A DNA stretch of 64,000 bases from CAYZPB01 sp964568525 (lineage in GTDB: Bacteria; Bacillota; Bacilli; Tepidibacillales; Tepidibacillaceae). Each line of letters starts with the position of its first letter. The first letter of the stretch is position 1. Under the pieces are notes generated by a model. It saw nothing but the letters and a program-made list of their open reading frames with translations, made no database searches and was not told the origin of the DNA. Location of the stretch: NCBI GenBank assembly GCA_964568525.1, contig CAZMPM010000003.1, positions 1-64,000 of the forward strand, written 5' to 3'. This document shows positions 43,515 through 51,912 of the stretch, one piece after another. The position numbers and the translations under genes are program-made.

Positions 43515-44843
43515 TTATCCTTCTTTTGTTATCATGTTGACGAATTTGTTGTAATTCTTCATAAAAATTAACTCCGCTTTTCCAGTTGGTCCATTACGAT
43601 GCTTAGCTAAGATTACTTCAACGATATTTTTGTTCTCCGTCTCTGGATCGTAATAATCTTCACGATACAAAAATGCAACTAAGTCTGCATCTTGTTCAAT
43701 ACTACCAGACTCGCGAATATCGGAAAGCATCGGTCTTTTGTCTTGGCGCTGTTCAACTGCACGACTTAGCTGTGATAATGCAATCACTGGAACGTCCAAT
43801 TCACGCGCAATACTTTTTAGCTGTCGCGAAATTTCTGATATTTCCTGTTGTCGATTATCCATTTTGCCGCGAATCGTAATTAACTGCAGGTAGTCAATAA
43901 TGATCAAACCCAAACCTTTTTCTGACTGCAGGCGACGCGCCTTCGAGCGAATATCAAAAATATTTATACCTGGTGTATCATCAATATATATTGGCGCCTC
44001 TGAAAGCGAACTCATTGCAAGTGATAGCTTCATCCAATCTTGATCATCTAGTGCTCCTGTTCGAATTCGGTGAGAATCAATGTTGCCTTCCGCTGAAATC
44101 ATCCGCTGAACCAACTGTCTGCCGGCCATTTCCAGACTAAAAATCGCTACCGGAATTTTGACACGACAGCCAACATTCTGTGCTATATTTAGAGCGAGAG
44201 CTGTTTTACCAACACTTGGACGTGATGCGATAATTATTAGGTCGGAATTCTGAAAACCTGTCGTCATTTTATCTAAATCGGCATAACCAGAGATGACCCC
44301 GCTTACTTCACCATCACTACTATATAAAATATTAATCTGCTCGAGTGCCTCACTAACAATATCTTTAATCGGAACAAAACCACGGCTGAGCTTCTTATTG
44401 GATATTTCGAGAATTCCTTTTTCGGCAGAGCTAATCAGCTCACTAACATCCTCACCACCTGAATAACCGGTACTAGCAATCTCTGTCGACACCTTAATCA
44501 GTCGACGAACAATGGATTTTTCCTCAACAATTTTTGCATAATATTCAACGTTTGCTGCTGTTGGGACAGCATTAGCAAGGTCGGTAAGATAGACTACTCC
44601 ACCAACCTCTTCGAGAATTTTTTTATTTTGTAAATCCGCCGTTAGCGTAACAAGATCCACCGGTTCTCCCGTTTCTGAGATATTCAACATTGAATCAAAA
44701 ATACGCTGATGGCTAACGCGGTAGAAGTCGTCAGGACTAAGCATGTCGCTTACTGTAATGATTGCATCCTTATCTAAAAGAACAGCACCAAGTACGGCTT
44801 GTTCCGCCTCAATATTCTGTGGTGGGATTCGATCTAAAATCAC
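43515..44843 (-). CDS. dnaB: Replicative DNA helicase (DnaB family; DnaC of Bacillus)
   Basis: 442 residues: an N-terminal primase-interaction domain (RIPPQNIEAEQAVLGAVLL) and a RecA-like core with SRPSVGKTALALNIAQN, IFSLEMAG and LGLIIIDYLQLI. The only in-frame start is GTG at 44843, about 12 bases after AAGGAGAAG. An ATG with ideal spacing sits just before it in another frame (see findings). It lies in the order rplI-dnaB-purA. Confidence 0.95.
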   Translation of the reverse strand: MILDRIPPQNIEAEQAVLGAVLLDKDAIITVSDMLSPDDFYRVSHQRIFDSMLNISETGEPVDLVTLTADLQNKKILEEVGGVVYLTDLANAVPTAANVEYYAKIVEEKSIVRRLIKVSTEIASTGYSGGEDVSELISSAEKGILEISNKKLSRGFVPIKDIVSEALEQINILYSSDGEVSGVISGYADLDKMTTGFQNSDLIIIASRPSVGKTALALNIAQNVGCRVKIPVAIFSLEMAGRQLVQRMISAEGNIDSHRIRTGALDDQDWMKLSLAMSSLSEAPIYIDDTPGINIFDIRSKARRLQSEKGLGLIIIDYLQLITIRGKMDNRQQEISEISRQLKSIARELDVPVIALSQLSRAVEQRQDKRPMLSDIRESGSIEQDADLVAFLYREDYYDPETENKNIVEVILAKHRNGPTGKAELIFMKNYNKFVNMITKEG

Positions 44844-44876
44844 TCATCTAACCAACTTCTCCTTTAGCTTAACTAG

Positions 44877-45320
44877 TTATTCTTCTTCAACCTTTATCTT
44901 TAAAGTCGCAGTTACCTCTGGATGAATCTTGATCTGCACAACTGTGGTCCCGATAGATTTAATCGGCTCATCCAAAATGATTTTTCTGCGATCTATTTTA
45001 ATCTTTTCCTCCGCCAGTGCGTCGCCTATCTGTTTAGATGTTATCGCTCCAAATAGTTTGCCGCCTTCGCCAGCCTTAGTTTTAATTGTAATAGTAGTAT
45101 CAGCAAGTTTAACTGCAAGCTCCTTAGCCTGCTCGTGTTCCTGCTCTTTTCTTTTATCGGAACTCTCTTGAAACGCTTCGGCTTCTTTAATATTTGTTGT
45201 TGTCGCTATAATAGCTAGTTTGTTAGGAATCAAATAGTTATATGCATAGCCGCTTGCAACATCCTTAATTTCGCCCTTTTTTCCTTTTCCTTTAACATCT
45301 TGCAAAAAAATGACTTTCAT
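44877..45320 (-). CDS. rplI: Ribosomal protein bL9
   Basis: 147 residues with the N-terminal signature VIFLQDVKGKGKKGEIKDVASGYAYNYLIP, a long connecting helix and the C-terminal domain. AGGAGGCGAA precedes the ATG. In most Bacilli gdpP (yybT) lies just upstream; here the next gene upstream is the DUF2232 protein. Confidence 0.97.
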   Translation of the reverse strand: MKVIFLQDVKGKGKKGEIKDVASGYAYNYLIPNKLAIIATTTNIKEAEAFQESSDKRKEQEHEQAKELAVKLADTTITIKTKAGEGGKLFGAITSKQIGDALAEEKIKIDRRKIILDEPIKSIGTTVVQIKIHPEVTATLKIKVEEE

Positions 45321-45395
45321 TATCTTCGCCTCCTATTTCATTATATAAAACTTTTTTATAATAATGAAACTCTTTTTATTAAAACTGTAACTACT

Positions 45396-46316
45396 CTACG
45401 CTTCAGGAATTTTATCACGAAGATTAAATGCTAAATCTACAATACCAATTACTTGAATCGCCTGATTTAGAAACGGCAAAAAGATACTTGCCACCGCCAG
45501 AATCATCCATTGCTTAGATAATTTACGTCGTTCCAGAAGGATATAAATAAAAGCAATCCCTTGAATGATAATAATCACTGAAAAAATCTGGAACAAATTA
45601 AGTGTTAAATTATATAAAAAGTCCGACTTGCTACTAAATAGATAAAATAAAACAACAACCAAATAGGCATACATCACCGATCTAGGGAAAGTCCACTCTC
45701 TTGGTGATGGTATAGCAGGTAAAGCAACGGAGAATCTTTTAAGTATTTTCACCGCAAAATAATAATTAGTAATCACATAAATCGCTGAAACCATGATTGT
45801 TATAAAAGGCAGTATAGCAATTATCGAGTTGAATAGTTCCGTATAGCTCTCTATTAATGCAGCAGATTGATCAGGGGTGAATTGAGCAAAAAAGCCTTGT
45901 CCAGCATTGATTGTTTTGTTTAGTTGATCCATGAAGTAAGTACTAAAATCTAAGGTAAAAAACAGGCGACTGATGATGATTAGAAGCGCAATATTTGCTA
46001 TAGCCGTCAGCAAAGCATATAGGTAGGTAGTAGCAATTTTTTTAATTCTAATAAATCTCGCAATTACATAGGCAACGCTCGCAGCTAGCACTGTAAAAAA
46101 GAAGCCAGTCGCAAACGCTAAAATTAATGCCACCAAAATCACTATTCCAGTCAGAATAAGAAATTGTTGTGTAGTATTAGTCTTTGCAAGATAGATAAAT
46201 GGTACACTTAATAACATTAAGGCAAGCGTACCCAGTGGTATATAAACAACGATGAGAAGCAATCCAAGAAATGCTAAGAGTGCATAAATGTTATTTCTAT
46301 TAAATAGTTGCTCCAA
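45396..46316 (-). CDS. DUF2232 (YybS-like) multi-pass membrane protein
   Basis: About 306 residues with eight or so hydrophobic segments. Position between rpsR and rplI matches yybS of Bacillus. The start is a TTG 7 bases after GGGAGTG. Function is unknown. The c-di-AMP phosphodiesterase gene gdpP, which normally follows yybS, is missing here. Confidence 0.75.
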   Translation of the reverse strand: MEQLFNRNNIYALLAFLGLLLIVVYIPLGTLALMLLSVPFIYLAKTNTTQQFLILTGIVILVALILAFATGFFFTVLAASVAYVIARFIRIKKIATTYLYALLTAIANIALLIIISRLFFTLDFSTYFMDQLNKTINAGQGFFAQFTPDQSAALIESYTELFNSIIAILPFITIMVSAIYVITNYYFAVKILKRFSVALPAIPSPREWTFPRSVMYAYLVVVLFYLFSSKSDFLYNLTLNLFQIFSVIIIIQGIAFIYILLERRKLSKQWMILAVASIFLPFLNQAIQVIGIVDLAFNLRDKIPEA

Positions 46317-46468
46317 CCAATCGCACTCCCTTTCCCTACTGCCTATACTATAACATTGATCAATAATGTTAAATAGAAAAATAAAAATCCCCCTATCAAA
46401 GCTAACCGCACAGATCGCACAGCCGCTTAAAATAACGGGATTCTCGTCATATTCCTAATTAGTAAATC
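46317..46468 (-). promoter_or_regulatory. Gap between rpsR and the DUF2232 gene: possible terminator and promoter
   Basis: Reading the minus strand, an ATCCC ... GGGAT pairing encloses a partly paired region and is followed by TTTTTATTTTTC (46381-46389), a possible terminator for the rpsF-ssb-rpsR operon. Further on, a 7-bp inverted repeat (46351-46357 with 46365-46371) overlaps a TATAGT -10-like hexamer (46352-46347). Neither element is strong. Confidence 0.3.
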
Positions 46469-46699
46469 TTACTCACTTGTATATTGCAACAGACCAATAT
46501 GACGTGCACGTTTAATCGCTGTTGTAAGTTGTCTTTGGTATTTTGCACAAGTACCAGTTACACGACGAGGCAAAATTTTACCGCGCTCGCTTATAAACCT
46601 TTTCAACAACTCTGTATCTTTATAGTCAATGTGCGTAATTTTATTTGCTGTAAAATAGCAAACTTTACGACGTCTATTAATACGTGGTTTACGATTCAT
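46469..46699 (-). CDS. rpsR: Ribosomal protein bS18
   Basis: 76 residues with the core DTELLKRFISERGKILPRRVTGTCAKYQRQL and IKRARHIGLLQY. Third gene of the conserved rpsF-ssb-rpsR operon. AGGAGGGA precedes the ATG. Confidence 0.97.
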   Translation of the reverse strand: MNRKPRINRRRKVCYFTANKITHIDYKDTELLKRFISERGKILPRRVTGTCAKYQRQLTTAIKRARHIGLLQYTSE

Positions 46700-46721
46700 T
46701 TAAGTTCCCTCCTAAATTTAA

Positions 46722-47165
46722 CTAAAACGGTAAATCATCATCAGAGATATCAATCGGTCCTTCTGCACCAGAAAAAGGATCGTCCTTCTCATATGAGCGT
46801 TCGTCATTCTGTCTCTGACTAAATTCGCCAGTATAGTTCCCGTCTTTTTTCGCTTCTAGAAAGCGAACATCATCTGCGACAACTTCAGTTACATATACAC
46901 GTTTACCTTCATTGTTGTCGTAGCTCCGAGTCTGGATGCGACCTTCCACTGCAATCATGCTGCCCTTTGTTAAGTATTTAGCTACGATTTCAGCTGTGTT
47001 ACGCCAAGAAACGATATTGATAAAGTCAGCCTCGCGCTGGCCCTGCTTACTAGTAAAATTACGATTAACTGCCAATGTAAAAGTTGAAACTGCTATGCCA
47101 TTTGGCGTATATCTTAATTCTGGATCCTTTGTCAGTCTTCCGATTAGAATTACACTATTTAACAT
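46722..47165 (-). CDS. ssb: Single-stranded DNA-binding protein
   Basis: 147 residues: an OB fold (MLNSVILIGRLTKDPELRYTPNG, FINIVSWRNTAEIVAKYLTKG), a short flexible linker, and the protein-interaction tip ISDDDLPF. It lies between rpsF and rpsR. Confidence 0.97.
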   Translation of the reverse strand: MLNSVILIGRLTKDPELRYTPNGIAVSTFTLAVNRNFTSKQGQREADFINIVSWRNTAEIVAKYLTKGSMIAVEGRIQTRSYDNNEGKRVYVTEVVADDVRFLEAKKDGNYTGEFSQRQNDERSYEKDDPFSGAEGPIDISDDDLPF

Positions 47166-47182
47166 CGCGTTTCCCCCTACTT

Positions 47183-47470
47183 TTATTTCTCATCTTTAAT
47201 TAATAAGAAACGTAAAACGTCTTCAGTAATTCTGAAAACCCTTTCGAGTTCAGCTACAACCTCTGTGCCTGCTGTGAAGTTAATTAGGTCATAGTAACCC
47301 TCGCGGTAATCGTTCATTTCAAACGCAATTTTTCTTTTACCCATTGCGGTGTGCTTATCAATTGTGCCACCATTATCAGTAATAATTGCGTGAAATTTAG
47401 CGATAACCTCCTTGATTACATCTTCCTCAAGATCTGGCTTGACGATGTACATCAGTTCATATTTACGCAT
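47183..47470 (-). CDS. rpsF: Ribosomal protein bS6
   Basis: 95 residues with YELMYIVKPDLEEDVIKEV, KRKIAFEMNDYREGYYDLINF and a C-terminal FRITEDVLRFLLIK. First gene of its operon. Shine-Dalgarno AAGGAGGTGA is immediately upstream and close to a structured leader. Confidence 0.97.
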   Translation of the reverse strand: MRKYELMYIVKPDLEEDVIKEVIAKFHAIITDNGGTIDKHTAMGKRKIAFEMNDYREGYYDLINFTAGTEVVAELERVFRITEDVLRFLLIKDEK

Positions 47471-47487
47471 TCATTTCACCTCCTTAT

Positions 47488-47539
47488 GGTCTCTAGCGGC
47501 CCTGTATCTTGTACAGAGCAAGGAGCGAGTCTGGCTCGC
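47488..47539 (-). promoter_or_regulatory. Candidate S6:S18-binding leader of rpsF
   Basis: On the minus strand the leader folds into GCGAG/CTCGC (47539-47525) and a 7-bp hairpin (47518-47500, one G-U) followed by GGGCCGCTAGAGACC (47502-47488) just before the Shine-Dalgarno. A CCG-box motif in this position is the known autoregulatory site for the S6:S18 complex in many bacteria. The exact consensus was not checked. Confidence 0.5.
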
Positions 47540-47547
47540 ATTTAGAA

Positions 47548-47576
47548 AGTATATCACTTTTAATTGCGCATAGCAA
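47548..47576 (-). promoter_or_regulatory. Promoter of rpsF-ssb-rpsR
   Basis: On the minus strand TTGCTA (47576-47571), 17 bp, TATACT (47553-47548), with the structured rpsF leader directly downstream. Confidence 0.65.
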
Positions 47577-47582
47577 CAAAAG

Positions 47583-48683
47583 TTATACGTTAAAACGAAA
47601 ATGCATTACATCGCCATCTTTTACGATGTATTCTTTACCTTCAATTCTGAGCAGGCCTTTTTCCTTAGCCATAAGCATTGAACCGGCAGCTATTAAATCG
47701 TCATAGCCAACTACTTCAGCGCGAATAAAACCACGTTCAAAGTCTGTATGAATTACGCCCGCAGCTTGTGGCGCTTTGGTGCCTAACAGTATAGTCCAGG
47801 CACGAACCTCTTGTACACCCGCTGTAAAATAGGTAATTAAGTTAAGGCGCTTGTAAGCCACTTTGATGAGTTGATCAAGACCGGATTCCATCATTCCCAT
47901 ATCCGCAAGAAAACTTGCACGATCTGCTTTGTCAAGTTCAGCAATTTCTGCTTCTAACTTAGCACTTACAATAATTACTTCAGTATCGTCCTGCTTAGCA
48001 TATTCGCGAACGAGTTCAACATATTTTTGGGTTGTCGCATCATCTATTCCCGCATCGCTAACATTCGCAACATAGAGAATTGGTTTCATTGTCAAAAGAA
48101 ATTGTTCTTTAAGTAACGGTTGCTCATCTTCATCATATTTCAAGCGTCGAGCAGGTATTCCTTCAGCAAGCGCATCACGAATCTTTTCTAGGAGTCTAGC
48201 CTCAATGGCAGTACGTTTATCGCCACCTTTTAGATTCTTTTTCGCACGTTCAAGACGCTTTTCGACAGATTCAAGATCGGCTAAGACTAACTCAATGTTA
48301 ACCACCTCGATGTCGCTAATTGGATCAACTTTGCCAGACACATGGATAACGTTATCATCATCAAAACAACGGACAACCATCGCAATCGAATCTACCTCGC
48401 GAATATGTGCTAAGAATTTGTTACCTAGACCTTCACCACGGCTAGCCCCGCTAACCAGCCCTGCAATATCAACAAACTCGAATGTAGTCGGAACTACTCG
48501 TTTTGGATTAACAATATCGCTCAATCTCTGAAGACGCTCGTCCGGCACTTCAACAACGCCAACGTTTGGATCAATCGTACAGAAGGGATAGTTAGCCGCC
48601 TCAACTCCGACTTCAGTTATAGCATTAAATAAAGTAGATTTGCCAACATTTGGTAACCCAACTATTCCGGTTGTTAAAGCCAT
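47583..48683 (-). CDS. ychF: Redox-regulated ATPase YchF (OLA1/EngD family)
   Basis: 366 residues: the P-loop GLPNVGKSTLFNAI, switch DIAGLVSGASRGEGLGNKFLAHIRE, a coiled-coil insert (about 135-180) and a C-terminal TGS domain (ITYFTAGVQEVRAWTI, HTDFERGFIRAEV). It binds ribosomes and hydrolyses ATP. It is 3 bp after a DUF951 gene. Confidence 0.96.
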   Translation of the reverse strand: MALTTGIVGLPNVGKSTLFNAITEVGVEAANYPFCTIDPNVGVVEVPDERLQRLSDIVNPKRVVPTTFEFVDIAGLVSGASRGEGLGNKFLAHIREVDSIAMVVRCFDDDNVIHVSGKVDPISDIEVVNIELVLADLESVEKRLERAKKNLKGGDKRTAIEARLLEKIRDALAEGIPARRLKYDEDEQPLLKEQFLLTMKPILYVANVSDAGIDDATTQKYVELVREYAKQDDTEVIIVSAKLEAEIAELDKADRASFLADMGMMESGLDQLIKVAYKRLNLITYFTAGVQEVRAWTILLGTKAPQAAGVIHTDFERGFIRAEVVGYDDLIAAGSMLMAKEKGLLRIEGKEYIVKDGDVMHFRFNV

Positions 48684-48686
48684 TGT

Positions 48687-48896
48687 TTACTCACCTCTCT
48701 GATTCGTCTCATCTATAATAATTTGTTTAAGTTTTTTGTCAAAGTCACTTCTTGCCAAGAGTACGCTGTGTTCACATCCTGTGCATTTAATTCTGATGTC
48801 CGCACCTAAGCGGATAATTAGCCAGCGGTTCATACCACATGGATGAGGTTTCTTCATCTCAACCAAATCATTAAGTTGATAATTTAACTTATTCAC
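48687..48896 (-). CDS. DUF951 family protein
   Basis: 69 residues, small and conserved, with VEMKKPHPCGMNRWLIIRLGADIRIKC and a second Cys pair (CTGC), which may bind metal. The start is GTG at 48896, 9 bases after GAGGGAG. Its position next to ychF is conserved in Bacilli. Function is unknown. Confidence 0.85.
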   Translation of the reverse strand: MNKLNYQLNDLVEMKKPHPCGMNRWLIIRLGADIRIKCTGCEHSVLLARSDFDKKLKQIIIDETNQRGE

Positions 48897-48925
48897 CGTA
48901 CTCAACTCCCTCTTTGATATCATAT

Positions 48926-48951
48926 AAAAGACCTCTCCGAAAGAAGAGGTC
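48926..48951 (-). terminator. Terminator after the bactofilin gene
   Basis: A 7-bp stem GACCTCT / AGAGGTC (48930-48936 with 48945-48951) with an 8-nt loop and TTTT on the minus-strand 3' side. Confidence 0.65.
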
Positions 48952-48985
48952 GCTTCTTAATGAATCATGAATAATTGTATAAGTT

Positions 48986-49483
48986 CTAAAACTTTTTCTT
49001 ATCTGGATCTAAATCTTTAATATTACCATCAGTATTTTCAATGCGTATCTTTGGTTTATCGTCAAATGGTTCTTTCTCTTGCATCACACACTGCCCTCTA
49101 AAGATAGCTCCATTTTCAATTACCAACTTAGCAACATCAACATCGCCAAGCACCTTGCCTGTTGATTTTATCTCTAATAAATTTCCAGACTTGATTTCTG
49201 CTTGAGCTCTTCCAGCTATAATAACATTATTAGCTCTTAAATGGCCAGCAACAACACCATTATCAACCACAGTGATATCTCCCTCAGTGGTCAGGCTACC
49301 ATTCACTTCACCCTGATCGCCTATAAGCACATCGCCCTGTGTCGTAAGATTGCCTTTATATACTCCGTCAATTCTAATCATGCCTATGGCTGTAATTTCG
49401 CCCTCAAATTTAGTACCCGGCCCAATGATTGTATCAAGTTGATCTCTTTTTTGCATTATTGCAGGTCGCTTATCGTTACTCAT
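48986..49483 (-). CDS. Bactofilin (polymer-forming cytoskeletal protein)
   Basis: 165 residues. The central ~100 residues are a regular right-handed beta-helix with repeating Gly/hydrophobic steps (GEITAIGMIRIDGVYKGNL, GDVLIGDQGEVNGSL). Short polar tails follow, the C-terminal one acidic/basic. Bactofilins self-assemble without nucleotide and often scaffold cell-wall enzymes. It lies 19 bp downstream of an M23 peptidase gene in the same operon, a recurrent bactofilin pairing. Confidence 0.92.
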   Translation of the reverse strand: MSNDKRPAIMQKRDQLDTIIGPGTKFEGEITAIGMIRIDGVYKGNLTTQGDVLIGDQGEVNGSLTTEGDITVVDNGVVAGHLRANNVIIAGRAQAEIKSGNLLEIKSTGKVLGDVDVAKLVIENGAIFRGQCVMQEKEPFDDKPKIRIENTDGNIKDLDPDKKKF

Positions 49484-49501
49484 TTTTATCCCCCTAAACT
49501 A

Positions 49502-50416
49502 TTATTTTAAATGACAAAACAGTATTACTTCGTAATGAACGTGCGGTCCAGTTGTTTTACCAGTTCGACCAACATAGGCAATGACTTCGCCCTTTCTAAC
49601 ATAGTCTCCCACTTTTACAGCTAACCGTGAGTTATGTGCATAAAAGGTTTCAATTCCATTTCCATGATTAATGGTTACTTGATAGCCAAAACCGTTATAT
49701 CCGTAACGTGCCTCTGTAACGACTCCGTCAGCAGTGGCGTAAACTGAACTACCATGTGAGTTGGCGATATCTATTCCCGTGTGAAACTCGCGACCACCAT
49801 AGACCGGATCAATACGGTAACCATAGCTAGAGGTTATGTAGCCGTTTGTCGGGTAAATTGAAGGAATTGCAGATAGTTTGTCATTTTTGTCGCTTAATAA
49901 TTCAATCATCTCATTGACTGTTATCTCTTGTTCCAGGAAGTTCTCCTTGAGACCATCAACAACTTCAATTGTGTTATAAACTGTACTAGCTGAAAAGTTA
50001 GCTTTTCCATCAATACGTTCCAAAGCGAGCTTATTCTGTGTTGTTAAAACACTCTTAGTAGGGTCAAATTCATTAAGCCCACGCAACTTTTCTTCAAGCG
50101 TCATTAAACCCACTGATTGTTCGGACAAAACTTTAACATCCTGATAAAGAGCTAAGAAGCGGTTTGTATATGTTTCAATGATTTCTTGATTGTTATCATT
50201 CGTTGCAGCAAGAACTTCATTTGTGTTTTTCATATTTATGTATGTGAACGCCGTTAATGAACTCGATGTCATTGTAATGATGAGCAAAACGGCCAGTACA
50301 TTGAAAAGCATTGTAGGTATCTTCAATACTTTCAAACTGTGGCTACCGCTCATTTGAACCATAACACGATAGTGAGGCAGGTTTTTGTCTTTGATTTTTT
50401 GAAAAATCTCTCTCAT
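49502..50416 (-). CDS. Membrane-anchored M23 peptidase, partner of the bactofilin
   Basis: 304 residues: a short cytoplasmic N-terminus, one membrane helix (about 36-60), a helical linker likely to coil (about 65-170), and an M23 LytM domain with FHTGIDIA and the HVHYE zinc/catalytic site. The protein stops almost at once after HYE (VILFCHLK); most M23 domains continue 10-20 residues with a NPxxYL-type end. Activity may still be possible because the catalytic residues are present. Confidence 0.88.
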   Translation of the reverse strand: MREIFQKIKDKNLPHYRVMVQMSGSHSLKVLKIPTMLFNVLAVLLIITMTSSSLTAFTYINMKNTNEVLAATNDNNQEIIETYTNRFLALYQDVKVLSEQSVGLMTLEEKLRGLNEFDPTKSVLTTQNKLALERIDGKANFSASTVYNTIEVVDGLKENFLEQEITVNEMIELLSDKNDKLSAIPSIYPTNGYITSSYGYRIDPVYGGREFHTGIDIANSHGSSVYATADGVVTEARYGYNGFGYQVTINHGNGIETFYAHNSRLAVKVGDYVRKGEVIAYVGRTGKTTGPHVHYEVILFCHLK

Positions 50417-50473
50417 AAGCTATTATCCAATCTATGTAAAATAAAAAACATCAAATAAACCCTAATCAGTATC

Positions 50474-50502
50474 ATTATAACTTTAAATAAGATTTTTGTA
50501 TA
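50474..50502 (-). promoter_or_regulatory. Promoter of the M23-bactofilin operon
   Basis: On the minus strand TATACA (50502-50497), 17 bp, a consensus TATAAT (50479-50474), 58 bp before the M23 start. Confidence 0.55.
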
Positions 50503-50550
50503 GATAGCTTTTCAACTGTATCAAACTTTTTAGATTAAAACAACAAAAAT

Positions 50551-51033
50551 CTATTTCCCGCGAGCTTTTTTGATAACAGCCTGTTCCTCAGGCGATAATT
50601 TTTGTTCACTAACGCCGCCTTGAATCAGTTTAGCATAACTATTCGAACCTGTTTGCGCATAAATACTGCTTATAACCACGCCGTCTCCATTTTCGTCAAT
50701 AAAAACAACAGAGTAGCTGAGATTCTGCCCAACCTGATCAAACGCATTATAACGTAGCAACTCAACGTTTCCTTTGTATAATCTTGTTCTTGCTTTAAGC
50801 GCTCTGATTTCCTCGCCATTTTCACTAACACGTTGGGTTAAAAATTGATGAGCCTCTTTATATTGAACAATTACGTCCTCTAATTCAACAATCTCGCCAC
50901 TATCAGTGAATGCATGTAGTTTTTTATTATTTCTTAATAACAAAACCGTAAGCACTACATTCCAAATTAACAACACAGCAAGTGAGCCGATAATGATTTC
51001 AAATATATAATCGAAGTTTTCTAAAAATCCCAT
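50551..51033 (-). CDS. DUF4446 family protein
   Basis: 160 residues: one N-terminal membrane helix (about 10-33), a helical segment, and a C-terminal domain with RYNAFDQVGQNLSYSVVFID and GVVISSIYAQTGSNSYAK. That pattern is diagnostic for DUF4446, often found next to parB in Bacillota. Function is unknown. Confidence 0.85.
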   Translation of the reverse strand: MGFLENFDYIFEIIIGSLAVLLIWNVVLTVLLLRNNKKLHAFTDSGEIVELEDVIVQYKEAHQFLTQRVSENGEEIRALKARTRLYKGNVELLRYNAFDQVGQNLSYSVVFIDENGDGVVISSIYAQTGSNSYAKLIQGGVSEQKLSPEEQAVIKKARGK

Positions 51034-51057
51034 TGAGTTGTTTGCCTCCCTAGCAAG

Positions 51058-51912
51058 TTATTGTTGTTTCCAAATAATGTCAATTATCCTCTGCAAATCC
51101 TTCTCATTTATATAATCAATTTCAATTATCCCCTTCTTATCGCCGGGTTTTATCCTTACACCAGTCTTAAGTAAGCTCCGTAGTTGCTCAGTCACCGTCT
51201 GATAAGCAAGAACATCATAACTTGGTTTAGCTTTTACTTTTGTTTCACGTGAAACATCTTTTATGTTATCCTTCAGAAGCTCCTCTAATTCGCGAACACT
51301 TAATCCTTGTGCGACAACCTCTTTTGCAATTCTTAACTGTTTTTCCTCATCCTCAAGCGTAATTAATGCCCGCGCATGCCCCATAGAAAGCTCTCTGCTA
51401 GCTACTTTGTCAATAATAGCAGCCGGCAACTTCAATAAGCGAAGGTGATTGGCAACGTTTGGTCGACTAACCCCGATCCTTTTCGCCAATTCTTCTTGGG
51501 TCAGGTCGAAAGTCTGAACGATTTTGTTATAAGCATAGGCAATCTCAATTGGATTTAGATCCTCGCGCTGCAAGTTCTCAATCAAGGAAATTTCCATTAC
51601 TTGCTGATCAGTAAAACTTTTAACAATTGCCGGAATCGTTGTTAAGTTGTTAGCTTTAGAGGCGCGCCATCTCCGTTCACCTGCTACTATCTCGTAACCA
51701 TTTAATGATTGGCGAACGATAATCGGCTGAATTACACCGTGTTCTTTAATGGATTCGATTAGCTCGGCTAACTGTCCTTCATCAAAAACTTTACGTGGTT
51801 GATAAGGATTCACCCGTATTCGACTAACATCCAGATCCAAAATCACATCATTCTCGTCAACTTCTATCGACGGTATGAGAGCATCTAGCCCGCGCCCTAA
51901 TCTCTTACTCAT
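51058..51912 (-). CDS. parB: Chromosome partitioning protein ParB (Spo0J)
   Basis: 284 residues: RVNPYQPRKVFDE and the CTP-binding GERRWRASK, the parS-binding helix-turn-helix (TQEELAKRIGVSRPNVANHLRLLKLP), and a C-terminal dimer domain. It loads as a clamp at parS and recruits SMC. A perfect parS lies within its own coding sequence. It overlaps the parA stop by 8 bases. Confidence 0.96.
   Translation of the reverse strand: MSKRLGRGLDALIPSIEVDENDVILDLDVSRIRVNPYQPRKVFDEGQLAELIESIKEHGVIQPIIVRQSLNGYEIVAGERRWRASKANNLTTIPAIVKSFTDQQVMEISLIENLQREDLNPIEIAYAYNKIVQTFDLTQEELAKRIGVSRPNVANHLRLLKLPAAIIDKVASRELSMGHARALITLEDEEKQLRIAKEVVAQGLSVRELEELLKDNIKDVSRETKVKAKPSYDVLAYQTVTEQLRSLLKTGVRIKPGDKKGIIEIDYINEKDLQRIIDIIWKQQ
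51241..51256. promoter_or_regulatory. parS site inside parB
   Basis: TGTTTCACGTGAAACA, a perfect 16-bp palindrome identical to the B. subtilis parS consensus. Confidence 0.97.

Noticed and set aside
50491..50551. Inverted repeat GATTTTTGT ... ACAAAAATC upstream of the M23 gene
   Set aside because: The arms are 43 bp apart, AT-rich and have no further pairing; likely coincidental.
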